Positions 44,315-53,514 of a stretch of 64,000 nt of DNA are shown here, piece by piece; within the stretch, counting starts at the first letter, position 1, and every line of letters starts with the position of its first letter. The stretch comes from DASRDR01 sp963812945 [NCBI: uncultured Candidatus Rokubacteria bacterium] (lineage in GTDB: Bacteria; Methylomirabilota; Methylomirabilia; Rokubacteriales). The notes beneath the pieces are model-generated. The model had not been told where the DNA came from. It did no database searches and worked only from the letters and a program-made list of their open reading frames with translations. The stretch lies in the NCBI GenBank assembly GCA_963812945.1, contig CAWEXD010000012.1, positions 248,001-312,000 of the forward strand, written 5' to 3'. The translations under genes were made by a program, and so were the position numbers.

Positions 44315-45724
44315 TCAGAGACCGGGCCGCGCGTTCGCCCAGGGCCGCGCCCGCTCGAACGCGGCCGCGGCGCGGAGCACGGTCGCGTCGTCGAAGCGCC
44401 GGCCCACGATCTGGAGCCCGATGGGCAGCCCGTCCTTGGTGAAGCCGCACGGGACCGACGCCGCCGGCTGCCCCGTCAGGTTGAAGGGGTAGGTGTACGG
44501 GATCCACCCGTACGACGTGACGGTCTTGCCGGCGACCTCGCCCGGCCCGTCGAGGCCGATCGGGAACGGCGGGCACGCGACGGTCGGCGTCAGGAGAAGG
44601 TCGTAGCGCTCGAAGAGCGCGCGCGGGTGCTGCCACCAGGCGAGCCGGTCGAACCACGCCTGCACGTACCGGGCCGGGGGATTGGCGGCGGTCGCCGCGA
44701 TGATCTCCTGGAGCCCCGGCTCGATGTCGTCCTTGCGGTCGCGGTACGGGAGGAGCCGCGTCGCGATTCCGCCACAGAAGATCTCGAACCAGCAGTCACC
44801 CGGTGACGGCCAGCGGGGCGCCACCACCTCCACGCGGCACCCGAGCTCGCGGAACGCGCGCGCCGCCCGGGCCGCCGACACTCGCACCTCCGGGTCCACC
44901 GCCGTCAGGTTGCCGAGGTCCTCGGCGTAGGCCACCCGGAGCCCCTTGACCCCGCTACGGATCGCACGGACGTAGTCCACCCCGTCCCGGGGGAGCGAGT
45001 AGGGGTCGCGCTCGTCGGGGCCGGCGCACACCTGCATCGCGAGCGCCGCGTCGGCCACGGTCCGCGTCATGGGACCGATGTGGGAGAGGCTCCACGCGCC
45101 GCTCGCCGGATAGGTGGCAATCCGGCCGTACGACGGCTTGTGGCCGAAGATCCCCGCGAACGAGGCCGGGATCCGGATCGAGCCTCCCCCGTCGGTGCCG
45201 ACGCCGATCGGAGCGAGCCCCGCGGCGACGGCGGCCGACGCCCCGCCGCTCGAGCCGCCCGGCGTCCGGTCACGCCCCCAGGGATTGCGCGTCGCCCCGA
45301 AGAGCAGATTGTGGGTCGCCCCGAGCCAGCCGAACGTGGGGGTGTTGGTCTTGCCGATCATGATGGCGCCGGCCGCCTTCAGGCGCGCGACCATCGGAGC
45401 GTCCTCGGTCGGGACGTTGTCCGAGAAGAGCCGCGTCCCGAACGTCGTCCGGACGCCCTTCGTGATGACGACATCCTTGACGGAGAACGGGACGCCGTGG
45501 AGCGGGCCGAGCGTCGCCCGGCGCCGGCCCAGCGCCCGCTCGGCGGCGCGCGCGGCCCGGCGCGCCTCGTCCGCGGTCACCGTCACGTAGGCGTTGAGCT
45601 GGCCGTTCAGCCGCCCGATGCGGTCCAGCACGGCGTCGACGACCTCGACCGGGGAGACCTTGCCGCGGCGGATCTGGGCCGCCAGGTCGGTCGCGGACAG
45701 CCAGCAGAGCTCGTCGGACGCCAT
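44315..45724 (-). CDS. Amidase-signature family amidase
   Basis: 469 residues. Catalytic Ser-cisSer-Lys motifs: Lys in GVPFSVKDVVITKG (about residue 80), the glycine-serine stretch TPGGSSGGASAAVAAGL (about 155-170), and TDGGGSIRIPASFAGIFGHKPS. The family hydrolyses carbon-nitrogen bonds in small amides, peptides or carbamates; it includes GatA, but no gatB or gatC is near, so a catabolic amidase is likelier. It is upstream of the tandem binding-protein genes on the same strand (174-base gap) and may process an imported amide. ATG at 45724. Confidence 0.9.
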   Translation of the reverse strand: MASDELCWLSATDLAAQIRRGKVSPVEVVDAVLDRIGRLNGQLNAYVTVTADEARRAARAAERALGRRRATLGPLHGVPFSVKDVVITKGVRTTFGTRLFSDNVPTEDAPMVARLKAAGAIMIGKTNTPTFGWLGATHNLLFGATRNPWGRDRTPGGSSGGASAAVAAGLAPIGVGTDGGGSIRIPASFAGIFGHKPSYGRIATYPASGAWSLSHIGPMTRTVADAALAMQVCAGPDERDPYSLPRDGVDYVRAIRSGVKGLRVAYAEDLGNLTAVDPEVRVSAARAARAFRELGCRVEVVAPRWPSPGDCWFEIFCGGIATRLLPYRDRKDDIEPGLQEIIAATAANPPARYVQAWFDRLAWWQHPRALFERYDLLLTPTVACPPFPIGLDGPGEVAGKTVTSYGWIPYTYPFNLTGQPAASVPCGFTKDGLPIGLQIVGRRFDDATVLRAAAAFERARPWANARPGL

Positions 45725-45828
45725 GAGGCGCCTCCCGCGTCAAAGGTCCCGGATCGCGCCAGCCGGAAAGCCGAGCGCGAGCATCTTAGCACCGTGACGG
45801 CGCCGCGGGGCACCGGCCGCCCGCCGGC

Positions 45829-46530
45829 TCAGCGCGCCAGGCGATCGAGCACCGCGGCGAGGGCGGCGGGCCGCGAGATGAACGGAGAATGGCTGCCGTC
45901 GAGCTCGATCGGCTCCACACCGAGGCGCTCGCGCGCGGCGCGGCGGGACCAGTCCGGTGACACCGCGCGATCGTCCCGACAAAAGACGTAGGCACGCTCG
46001 CCCGGTGGCCAGGCGGAGAGCGGGCACGGCTCGCGCCGCGGCGCGGCGGCCTGGCGCTTGAGGTGCCTGAACGCCCAGCCCACGTCGTCCGGCGCGCAAT
46101 CGTGGTAGAAGACGTCGCGCGCCGCGACCTCGTCGCGGAACCACGTGGCTCCGTCCGGCCCCGTGATGCGCCCGGGGTGTCCGCGCCCGACCGGGTGATA
46201 CATCTCCGGCTCCGCCGCGACCTGCTCCAGGAGACTCCGCCCGAAGGCGGGCACGAGGGCGCAGAGGAACACGAGTCGCCGCACGGGCCGGCGGGCCGCG
46301 ACGAGCGGGATCGTGAGCCCCCCGAGCGAGTGGCCGACGACGACCAGGTCGTCCGCGGGGGGGATCGCCTCGGCCGCGACCTCCGCGTAGCGCTGGCATC
46401 CGGCCTCGGGATCCTCCACCGGCAGGTCCATCGCCCACGCCCGATGGCCCAGCGCCTCGAGGGCCGGGATCAACCGCTGCCAGCACCACGCCCCGTGTCC
46501 GGCGCCGTGGACGAGGCCGAACGTGGCCAC
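45829..46530 (-). CDS. Alpha/beta hydrolase
   Basis: 233 residues. Oxyanion region FGLVHGAGHGAWCW, nucleophile elbow VVGHSLGG (Ser near 69), and a catalytic histidine in LDGSHSPFISRP near the end; an acid is probably in FCRDDRAV. This matches the esterase/salicylate-esterase-like branch (MES/HNL type) of small lipase-fold enzymes; substrate unknown. It follows the carboxymuconolactone-decarboxylase-like gene by 7 bases, hence same transcript. No signal peptide. Confidence 0.88.
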   Translation of the reverse strand: MATFGLVHGAGHGAWCWQRLIPALEALGHRAWAMDLPVEDPEAGCQRYAEVAAEAIPPADDLVVVGHSLGGLTIPLVAARRPVRRLVFLCALVPAFGRSLLEQVAAEPEMYHPVGRGHPGRITGPDGATWFRDEVAARDVFYHDCAPDDVGWAFRHLKRQAAAPRREPCPLSAWPPGERAYVFCRDDRAVSPDWSRRAARERLGVEPIELDGSHSPFISRPAALAAVLDRLAR

Positions 46531-46537
46531 CCGTCGC

Positions 46538-47086
46538 TCAGCGCGGGAAGGGCGACGCCGTGCCGGGAGGCAGGTCCACGTCGAAGGCGTTGAGGATCCC
46601 GCCGATCATCCCGTAGTAGCCCGCCAGCGTCACGAGCTCGACGAGATTCCGGCGGCCGAGCTCCGCCTCGGCCCGGGTGAACTCGGCCTCGGTGAGGCGA
46701 CGGGCGCGATAGAGGGCGCGCACGGTGTCGACGATGACCGCTTCGCGCGGGGTGAGCTCGCCCGTCGACCGGCCGTGGAGCACCACGGCGATCGCCTCGG
46801 GGCGGGTACCCTCGCGGCGCGCGATGACCTCGTGGGCGACCCACTCGTAGGCCGCCTCGATCTCCCGGCCGACCGTCAGGATCGCGAGCTCGCGGTCCGC
46901 TCCCGGAAGGCCGGAGCGGAAGCGGAGCTGTTCCCCGAGGGCCCCGACGCGCTCGCAGAGCGGCGGATGGTGGAGGAGAACGCCGTACGGCCCCCGGGTG
47001 GCTCCGCGCGTCGTCGCGATCTGATCGTAGACGGCCCGGGCATCGGGGTCGAGCTGGTCTCGGGTGGGCTCGGGAACGCGTGTCAT
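46538..47086 (-). CDS. Carboxymuconolactone decarboxylase-like (AhpD-fold) protein
   Basis: 182 residues, all-helical. Segments match the PcaC/AhpD fold: GPYGVLLHHPPLCERVGALGEQLRF, ADRELAILTVGREIEAAYEWVAHEVIA, and the last helix NLVELVTLAGYYGMIGGILNAF. The Cys-x-x-Cys of AhpD peroxidases is missing (the equivalent segment reads YEWVAHE), so a thiol peroxidase role is unlikely; many such proteins in aromatic or lactone catabolic operons have unknown roles. ATG 47086 is the start that begins the conserved part. Same strand as hydrolase and MFS genes. Confidence 0.85.
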   Translation of the reverse strand: MTRVPEPTRDQLDPDARAVYDQIATTRGATRGPYGVLLHHPPLCERVGALGEQLRFRSGLPGADRELAILTVGREIEAAYEWVAHEVIARREGTRPEAIAVVLHGRSTGELTPREAVIVDTVRALYRARRLTEAEFTRAEAELGRRNLVELVTLAGYYGMIGGILNAFDVDLPPGTASPFPR

Positions 47087-47162
47087 GAGGGTCAGCGCAT
47101 GTCGTGGCGTCCGGGAGGGCGACGCCGTCGCGACGGGGTATACACCGCCCCCGCGAAGGGTG

Positions 47163-48422
47163 TCAAGGCACATCGGGCGGCGCGGCCGGACGGGCCGAGT
47201 CCCGCGGGGCCGGCGGGACGAGACTCAGGAGGGCCGCCACCACCGCGATCGCCGCCGCGACGCGGAAGGCATCGGCGAACGCCGCCGCCATGGCGGGACC
47301 AGGGCCGAGGGCCGCGTGGGTGGACAGGCGCGACGCGTAGACTGCGGTCGTCACGGTCGCCCCCACGACGATCCCCGCCGTCCGCATGAGCGCGACGAGA
47401 CTCCCCGCGATGCCCTGGCGCGCCCGGGGCAGCGCCCGCATGACGTAGTGCATGTTGGCGACGACGAACAGGCCGTAGCCGGCGCCGCCGATGCCGAGCG
47501 CCGCGAGGATGTCCGCCGGGCCGGCGCGATCGTCGAGGCGCCCCGTCAGCCAGAGTCCCAATGCTTGAACGGCCAGCGCCAGCGGCGCCAGCCAGCGGCC
47601 GGCGCCCCGGTCGGCCAGGCGCCCGCCGATCGGCGACGCGCACGCCCAGGCGAGCGGCCCCGCCGTGAAGAGGAGGCCCCCGAGCGCCGCCGAGAAGCCT
47701 CGCCGGTCGAGGAGGTAGTAGGGCACGAGGAGCCAGACGGCGAAGAGCGCCGCGTTCGCCAGGAGGTTCGACGCGTTCGCGAGCACGAGCGTCCGGAGGT
47801 CGGTGGCGCGCTCCGCCGACGGAGGCGCCTCGGCGTCCACGCCCGCGAAGGTCGGCGCGCGCGCCGCCGCCGGGCGAAGACCCCGGCCGAGCCCGTGGGC
47901 GAGCGCCGCGAGCGGAAGCCGGCCGAGATACACCACGCGCCAGCCGAAGAGTCCCACGAGCGCCCCGCCCGCCAGGGGCCCCAGCACCATGCCGAGGCTC
48001 GCCGCCAGCCCGAGCCGGCCCAGCGCCTGCCCGTGTCGCGCGGCATCGGTCGACAGCGTGACGAGCGCCGGAGCGCTCGCCATCACGAGCGCCGCCCCCA
48101 GCCCCTGCACGACGCGCGCCCCGAGCAGCCACGCCCACGCGGGCGCGAGCCCGCAGAGGACGTGCGTCAGGCCGGTGAGCACGAGTCCTCCCAGGAAGAC
48201 CCGGGTGTGCCCGACCCGATCGGCGAGCCGGCCGGCGGGGATCAGGGCCGCGGCGAAGGTCACGACGTAGGTGAGGACGATCCACTGGATCGACGTGTCC
48301 GGCACGCCGAACGCCGCCGAGATCGCGGGAAAGGCGATGTTGACGGCGGAGTCCAGAAAGACCGTCAGGACTCCGAGCGCGGCGACGAGGACCGGGCGAG
48401 ACGTCGAGCCGGTGGCGGACAT
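47163..48422 (-). CDS. MFS transporter (DHA-type drug/metabolite exporter family)
   Basis: 419 residues, about twelve membrane helices. N-terminal helix with FLDSAVNIAFPAISAAFG (motif D-like), TM2-3 loop GRLADRVGHTRVFLGGL (MFS motif A), RVVQGLGAALVMAS (motif B), and LGMVLGPLAGGALVGLFGWR (motif C of drug/H+ antiporters). The motif set indicates a proton-coupled exporter; substrate unknown. It lies 48 bases after the E3 gene of the oxo-acid dehydrogenase operon and probably shares its transcript. Confidence 0.9.
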   Translation of the reverse strand: MSATGSTSRPVLVAALGVLTVFLDSAVNIAFPAISAAFGVPDTSIQWIVLTYVVTFAAALIPAGRLADRVGHTRVFLGGLVLTGLTHVLCGLAPAWAWLLGARVVQGLGAALVMASAPALVTLSTDAARHGQALGRLGLAASLGMVLGPLAGGALVGLFGWRVVYLGRLPLAALAHGLGRGLRPAAARAPTFAGVDAEAPPSAERATDLRTLVLANASNLLANAALFAVWLLVPYYLLDRRGFSAALGGLLFTAGPLAWACASPIGGRLADRGAGRWLAPLALAVQALGLWLTGRLDDRAGPADILAALGIGGAGYGLFVVANMHYVMRALPRARQGIAGSLVALMRTAGIVVGATVTTAVYASRLSTHAALGPGPAMAAAFADAFRVAAAIAVVAALLSLVPPAPRDSARPAAPPDVP

Positions 48423-48470
48423 GGGGGCGATCGCGAGCGCGGGCTCGGCCCGACCGGATGCGAGTGGGAA

Positions 48471-49895
48471 TCAGCCGCGCGGCGGCGGGAGGTGGACCGG
48501 GTGCCCGAGGAAGAGCTCGGCCGCCTCGCCCAGCGTCTCGGACAGCGTGGGGTGGGTATGAATCGTGCCGGCCAGGTCCTCGGCCACGGCGCCCATCTCG
48601 AGGGCCAGGGCGCCCTCGGCGAGGAGATCGCCGGCATGCGGGCCGACCAGGCCCACCCCGAGGAGCCGCCCGGACGCGGCCTCGAACACGAGCTTCGTCA
48701 ACCCGTCGACCCGCCCCATCGCGACCGCGCGCCCCGACGCGCTCCACGGGACCTTCACCGCGCGCACCTCCACCCCGTGGCCGCGGGCGTCCGCCTCCGT
48801 GAGCCCGCACCAGGCGACCTCGGGGTCCGTGAACACGACCGCCGGAACCGCCCGCGGCTCGAAGGCAGCCGGGTGGCCGGCCGCGGCGGCGGCCGCGACC
48901 AGCCCCTCGGCCATCGCCTTGTGCGCGAGCATCGGCTCCCCGGCGGCGTCTCCGATGGCGAAGACCCGCGGATCCCCGGTGCGGCGCTGCGCGTCGACCA
49001 CGATGAATCCGCGCGCGTCGCGCGCGGCGCGGGTGTGCTCGAGCCCGAGGTCGTCCGTGTTGGGACGGCGCCCCACGGCCACCAGCAGCTGGTCGATCTC
49101 GAGGCGCGGCGGCGCGCCGTCACCGGCCAGCTCGACGCTCACCGCGTTCCCCTCTTCCCGCACGCCCGTCAGCTTGGTCCCGAGCAGGATCTGCTTGAAC
49201 TGCCGCTTCAGGCGGCGGGCGAGCGGCGCGACCAGGTCGGGATCCGCGCCGGGCAGGAGCCCCTCCAGCAGCTCCACGACGGTGACCTCGCTCCCGAGGG
49301 CCGCGTAGACGCTCCCGAGCTCGAGCCCGATGTAGCCCCCGCCCACGACCAAGAGGCGCGCGGGGATCGCCGGCAGCGCCAGCGCCGCGGTCGAGTCCCA
49401 CACTCGCGGTCCCGGCTCGATCCCCGGAAGGGTCGCGGGCCGGGAGCCGGTGGCGACGATGGCGTGCTTGAACCTGAGCGTCGCCGGCGGCGCGTCCTCC
49501 CGCGCCACGCGGATGGAGCCGTCCGCCTCGAAGCGTCCGTGCCCCGCCACCACGTCGACGCCGCGCGCCTTGGCAACGCCGCCGAGTCCCCGCGCGAGCC
49601 GGTCGATGGATTTCTGGGTCCACGCGCGGAGCTTCGCGGCATCGACACCCGGCGCGCCAAACGCGACCCCCGCGTCCTTCGCCTCGGCCGCGTCGCGGAT
49701 CAGCGCGGCGATTCCGAGGAGCGCCTTGGAGGGGATGCAGCCGACGTGCAGGCATTCGCCGCCGAGCGCGCCGCGGGCGTCGACCACCACGGTATCGAGC
49801 CCGAGATCGGCCGCGCGGAACGCCGCGGCGTACCCGCCCGGCCCGCCGCCCAGCACGACGAGATCGGCCTCGCGGGGGAGCTCGCCCATGACCAT
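48471..49895 (-). CDS. lpdA: Dihydrolipoyl dehydrogenase (E3)
   Basis: 474-residue FAD disulfide oxidoreductase that reoxidises the lipoyl arm of 2-oxo-acid dehydrogenase complexes. FAD loop LVVLGGGPGGYAAAFRAADLG; redox-active cysteines in GGECLHVGCIPSKALL (Glu and His replace the more usual Thr and Asn); NAD loop LLVVGGGYIGLELGSVY; FAD motif VFAIGDAAGEPMLAHKA; the C-terminal catalytic pair in IHTHPTLSETLGEA (His, Glu). It follows the E2 gene by 12 bases. An ATG two codons in is an alternative start. Confidence 0.95.
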   Translation of the reverse strand: MVMGELPREADLVVLGGGPGGYAAAFRAADLGLDTVVVDARGALGGECLHVGCIPSKALLGIAALIRDAAEAKDAGVAFGAPGVDAAKLRAWTQKSIDRLARGLGGVAKARGVDVVAGHGRFEADGSIRVAREDAPPATLRFKHAIVATGSRPATLPGIEPGPRVWDSTAALALPAIPARLLVVGGGYIGLELGSVYAALGSEVTVVELLEGLLPGADPDLVAPLARRLKRQFKQILLGTKLTGVREEGNAVSVELAGDGAPPRLEIDQLLVAVGRRPNTDDLGLEHTRAARDARGFIVVDAQRRTGDPRVFAIGDAAGEPMLAHKAMAEGLVAAAAAAGHPAAFEPRAVPAVVFTDPEVAWCGLTEADARGHGVEVRAVKVPWSASGRAVAMGRVDGLTKLVFEAASGRLLGVGLVGPHAGDLLAEGALALEMGAVAEDLAGTIHTHPTLSETLGEAAELFLGHPVHLPPPRG

Positions 49896-49907
49896 GGGCG
49901 CCGGCCC

Positions 49908-51266
49908 CTATCCCTCGAGGAAGAGGCGCTCGGGAGCTTCGAGAAGGCCGACGAGGTCGGTCGAGAAGCGGGCGGCCTCCATGCCGTCGATGACGCGGTG
50001 GTCGAAGGCAAGCGACAGCGGCAGGACGAGCCGCGGGACGATCTGGCCGTCCCGGACGACCGGCGTCGGGCGGGCGCGGCCGACGCCGAGGATCGCGACC
50101 TCGGGGTAGTTGATGATCGGCGTGGCCCCGGTGCCCCCGAGCGCGCCGGTGTTGGTCACGGTGAACGTCCCCCCGCGGAGGTCCTCGAGCGTCGCCTTGC
50201 CCTCGCGCGTCCGCGCGGCGAGCTGGGCCAGCTCGGCGGCCAGCTCGCGAATCCCCTTCCCGTCGACGCCCCGCACCACCGGCACCATCAGCCCCTGATC
50301 CGTGTCGACCGCGACGCCGATGTTGTAGTAGCGCTTGAGGACGAGCTCACCCGTGGCCTGATCCAGGCTCGCGTTGAAGCGCGGGTGCGCGCGGAGCGCC
50401 AGCGCCACCGCCTTCACCAGGAAGACCGTCAGCGTGAGATCCGCGCTCCCGTCGCCGCGCTTCTGCTGGCGGCGTCGCATGGTCTCGAGCTCGGTGACGT
50501 CGGCGAGGTCGTGCTGGGTGACGTGCGGGATGACGGCCCAGGCGAGCGAGAGGTGCTCGGCGCTGCGGCGGCGGATCCCGCGAAGGGGCTCCCGCTCGAT
50601 GGGCCCCCACTGCTCGAACCGCGGGAGCGGCGGGAGCGCGACCGGTCCGGCCAGGGGTCGGGGCGGTTCCATCGGCGTGGGGGACGTGGGCGACGCGAGC
50701 GGCGCAGCGGCGCCGGCCTGGCCGCGCGCAGCCGCCGGCGCCGACGCTCGCGCGCCTCCCGCCGGCGTCGCGCCCGCTGGCCGATGTGGGGAGGCGGCCG
50801 CGCGGACGTCGTCGTCGGAGATCCGGCCGCCCGGACCGGTCCCGCGGACCTGGGTCAGGTCCACGCCCAGCTCGCGCGCGAGGCGCCGCGTCGAGGGCGC
50901 GGCGGCCGGCGGGAGTCCGGGCGCGGCCGGGGCCGCCGGGGGTGCCGTCGCCGCCGGCGCGCTTCGGATGGCGGGCGCTGGAGCCGTCGCAGGCGCCGCG
51001 GGCGCCGAGGCCAACCGCGCCGCGCCCCCGGCATCCGCGAAGCTCAGCAGGACGGCGCCGACCTGGACCCGTTGCCCCGACCGGACGTGGACCCGGTCGA
51101 CCCGGCCGCCGAAGGGCGAGGGCAGCTCGACCTGGGCCTTCTCGGTCTCCACCACGAGGACGGCCTGGTCTTCCTTGATCTCCTCCCCTTCCGCGACCAG
51201 GACGCTGACGATCTCCGCCTCGGTGAGGCCTTCCCCGAGGTCGGGCAGCCGGAAATCTCTCGCCAT
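49908..51266 (-). CDS. 2-oxo-acid dehydrogenase E2 (lipoyl acyltransferase)
   Basis: 452 residues. One N-terminal lipoyl domain (1-78) with the lipoylated lysine in VETEKAQVELPSP, then a Pro/Ala linker. A peripheral subunit-binding domain follows (about 122-158: STRRLARELGVDLTQVRGTGPGGRI), then a second flexible linker. The catalytic acyltransferase core (about 225-452) carries FNASLD and the active-site histidine in FDHRVIDGMEA. This is the core of a pyruvate, branched-chain or acetoin-type complex; the core sequence alone does not decide which. It is encoded between E1beta and E3. Confidence 0.94.
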   Translation of the reverse strand: MARDFRLPDLGEGLTEAEIVSVLVAEGEEIKEDQAVLVVETEKAQVELPSPFGGRVDRVHVRSGQRVQVGAVLLSFADAGGAARLASAPAAPATAPAPAIRSAPAATAPPAAPAAPGLPPAAAPSTRRLARELGVDLTQVRGTGPGGRISDDDVRAAASPHRPAGATPAGGARASAPAAARGQAGAAAPLASPTSPTPMEPPRPLAGPVALPPLPRFEQWGPIEREPLRGIRRRSAEHLSLAWAVIPHVTQHDLADVTELETMRRRQQKRGDGSADLTLTVFLVKAVALALRAHPRFNASLDQATGELVLKRYYNIGVAVDTDQGLMVPVVRGVDGKGIRELAAELAQLAARTREGKATLEDLRGGTFTVTNTGALGGTGATPIINYPEVAILGVGRARPTPVVRDGQIVPRLVLPLSLAFDHRVIDGMEAARFSTDLVGLLEAPERLFLEG

Positions 51267-51295
51267 CGCGGGTGGAGGTTCCGGCCGGATGCCGG

Positions 51296-52285
51296 CTAGA
51301 AGGCGAGCGTCTCCCGGACGGCGCGCAGGACGCGATCCGGCCCGGGCAGCCAGCCGCGCTCCCGCGCGAAGCCCGGATACACGATGTCGAACGCCGTGAC
51401 TCGCCGGACCGGCGCCTCGAGCTGGAGGAACGCGGTCTCGACCACCCGGGCGATCACCTCGGCGCCGACGCCGAAGCTCCGCTGCGCCTCGTGCGCCACC
51501 ACGACCCGGCCGGTCTTCCGCGCCGAGGCGGCGATGGTCTCGGTGTCCATCGGCGAGATCGACAGGAGGTCGACCACCTCGACCTCGGCCTGGTCCTCCG
51601 CGTGGACGCGCTCGGCCACCTCGAGACAGCGGTGGAGCATCGCCCCGTAGGCGATGAGCGTGAGGTCCTTCCCCTCGCGGACGATGCGCGCCTTCCCGAT
51701 CGGCCAGGTCTCCTCGGCGACCGGGACCTCCTCCTTGACGGCGTGATAGAGGGCCTTCGGCTCGAAGAAGATCACCGTGTCCGGATCGCGGATGGCGCTC
51801 ACCAGGAGGGAGCGCGCGGTACGCGGGCTCGACGGGATCACGATCTTCAGGCCCGGTGTGTGCGCGTAGTACGCCTCCTCGCTCTCCGAGTGATGCTCGA
51901 GGGCGCGCACGCCGCCGCCGTAGGGCATCCGCACGACCATCTGCACGTGGTAGCGGCCCCGGGTCCGGGCGCGGTAGCGCGCCGCGTGGTTCTCGATCTG
52001 GTGGAACGCCTGGAACGAGAACCCGGAGAACTGGATCTCCGGCACCGGCTTGAGCCCGTAGAGCGCCATGCCGATCGCCATGCCCACGATGGCGCCCTCG
52101 GCCAGCGGGGTGTCGATCACCCGCTGCTCCCCGAACTTCGCCAAGAGACCGTCCGTCACGCGGAAGACGCCGCCGTCGACGCCGATGTCCTCGCCCATCA
52201 CGAGCACGTCGTCGTCCCGCTCCATCTCCTGCATGAGAGCGAGGTTGATGGCCTGGACCATCGTCAGCTTCCGGGGCTCAGTCAT
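51296..52285 (-). CDS. 2-oxo-acid dehydrogenase E1 beta subunit
   Basis: 329-residue partner of E1alpha. Motifs: MGEDIGVDGGVFRVTDGLLAKFG, RVIDTPLAEGAIVGMAIGMAL, and EIQFSGFSFQAFHQIENHAAR. HSESEEAYYAHTPGLKIVIPSSP follows with the His-Ser loop, then VVDLLSISPMDTETI in the C-terminal transketolase-type domain. Its ATG overlaps the E1alpha stop as ATGA, giving 1:1 coupling. Highly similar in pattern to PdhB and BkdA2-type proteins. Confidence 0.95.
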   Translation of the reverse strand: MTEPRKLTMVQAINLALMQEMERDDDVLVMGEDIGVDGGVFRVTDGLLAKFGEQRVIDTPLAEGAIVGMAIGMALYGLKPVPEIQFSGFSFQAFHQIENHAARYRARTRGRYHVQMVVRMPYGGGVRALEHHSESEEAYYAHTPGLKIVIPSSPRTARSLLVSAIRDPDTVIFFEPKALYHAVKEEVPVAEETWPIGKARIVREGKDLTLIAYGAMLHRCLEVAERVHAEDQAEVEVVDLLSISPMDTETIAASARKTGRVVVAHEAQRSFGVGAEVIARVVETAFLQLEAPVRRVTAFDIVYPGFARERGWLPGPDRVLRAVRETLAF

Positions 52286-53385
52286 GCCCTGCTCCCCTGC
52301 GCCGCCTCGGCGCTCTCGGCGAGCTCGCGCTCGAGCTCCGCGCGCTGCGCCCGGAGCTCCTCAGTGGGCTCGGCGTGAACATGCTCGAACGCGTCGAGGA
52401 GGTTCGGCTGCATCCGCGCCTCGGCCCGCTCGACGGCGGCCCGGACCTCGGCGTCGACCTCGGCCTCCAGGGCTGCCTCACTGGCGGCGTCGAGCACGCC
52501 CTTCGTCTGGAGGTACCGGCGGAAGCGCGGCAAGGGCTCCCGCGCCTCCCACGCCTTCACCTCGGCCTCGTCGCGGTACTTGGTCGGATCGTCGGAGGTG
52601 GTGTGGAGCGACAGCCGGTACGTGAGCGCCTCGATCAGCGTGGGCCCCTCGCCGCGCCGCGCGCGGTCGACCGCCTCGCGCGTCGCCACGTAGCAGGCCA
52701 GCAGATCGTTGCCGTCCACCTGGATCCCGGGGAACCCGTACGCGATCGCCTTCTGGGCCAGCGTGCGCGCCCGCGTCTGCCTGGACCGCGGCAGCGAGAT
52801 GGCCCACTGGTTGTTCAGGCAGAAGAAGACCAGCGGGGCCTGATAGACGCCGGCGAAGTTCATCGCCTCCTGGCAGTCGCCGTGCGACGTGGCACCGTCA
52901 CCGAAGTAGACCATCGTGACGCTGTCCTCGCCCTTGTAGCGCGCCGCGCACGCGAGCCCGACCGCGTGGGGCACCTGGCTCGCGATCGGGATGCAGAGGG
53001 GCAGGTCCCGGAGGCCGTCGGGGACGCGCATCCCCTCCGCGTACCCCGCGTAGTAGAGGATCAGGTTCTCGAGCGGCCAGCCGCGCCACATGTAGGCGGG
53101 CCACTCCCGGTAGTAGGGCACCATCCAGTCCGTGGGGCGGAGCGCGTAGATGCTCCCGAGCACGGCCCCCTCGTGACCGCGAATGGGGCCGAAGGTGCCG
53201 ATGCGTCCCTGGCGCTGGAGGCGCAGCATGCGCTCGTCGAAGCGCCGCGCCAGGAGGAAGGTGCGATAGAGACGCCGGAGATCCTCGGGAGGAATCGGGG
53301 GCTCGAGGGACTCGTCGACGTGACCCTCTTCGTCGACAACGGACAGATACTCGATCGACGGGACGTCCAGTCTCGTCCTCGGCAC
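52282..53385 (-). CDS. 2-oxo-acid dehydrogenase E1 alpha subunit (PdhA-like)
   Basis: 367 residues. TPP motif YFGDGATSHGDCQEAMNFAGV…NNQWAIS, substrate/regulatory loop YRLSLHTTSDDPTKYR, and N-terminal LLARRFDERMLRLQRQGRIGTFGP. The pattern is nearest to Bacillus-type PdhA (pyruvate), although branched-chain 2-oxo acids cannot be excluded. The start is a GTG at 53385 with AGGGGG seven bases upstream; the longer frame lacks a site. First gene of the E1alpha-E1beta-E2-E3 operon, with a candidate promoter at 53422-53451. Confidence 0.94.
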   Translation of the reverse strand: MPRTRLDVPSIEYLSVVDEEGHVDESLEPPIPPEDLRRLYRTFLLARRFDERMLRLQRQGRIGTFGPIRGHEGAVLGSIYALRPTDWMVPYYREWPAYMWRGWPLENLILYYAGYAEGMRVPDGLRDLPLCIPIASQVPHAVGLACAARYKGEDSVTMVYFGDGATSHGDCQEAMNFAGVYQAPLVFFCLNNQWAISLPRSRQTRARTLAQKAIAYGFPGIQVDGNDLLACYVATREAVDRARRGEGPTLIEALTYRLSLHTTSDDPTKYRDEAEVKAWEAREPLPRFRRYLQTKGVLDAASEAALEAEVDAEVRAAVERAEARMQPNLLDAFEHVHAEPTEELRAQRAELERELAESAEAAQGSRA

Positions 53386-53421
53386 GCACGCCCCCTTTCG
53401 GGCCCTCGAGTCCTCGCCGCC

Positions 53422-53451
53422 ATTTTCCACCCGGCCGCCCCCGCGGGTCAA
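53422..53451 (-). promoter_or_regulatory. Candidate promoter of the 2-oxo-acid dehydrogenase operon
   Basis: Minus strand TTGACC (53446-53451), 18 bases, GAAAAT (53422-53427); the E1alpha GTG follows about 37 bases on. Confidence 0.5.
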
Positions 53452-53514
53452 CATCAAGCGGCCCGGACGAGGAGCGCCCCGAGGCGCGGGGCCCGCGTGG
53501 AGTCGCGGTTCGGC

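Noticed and set aside
47064-51299. 1411-codon open frame on the plus strand across the dehydrogenase operon
   Set aside because: Antisense shadow of E2, E3 and MFS genes; Arg/Gly/Glu-rich low-complexity translation with no domain.
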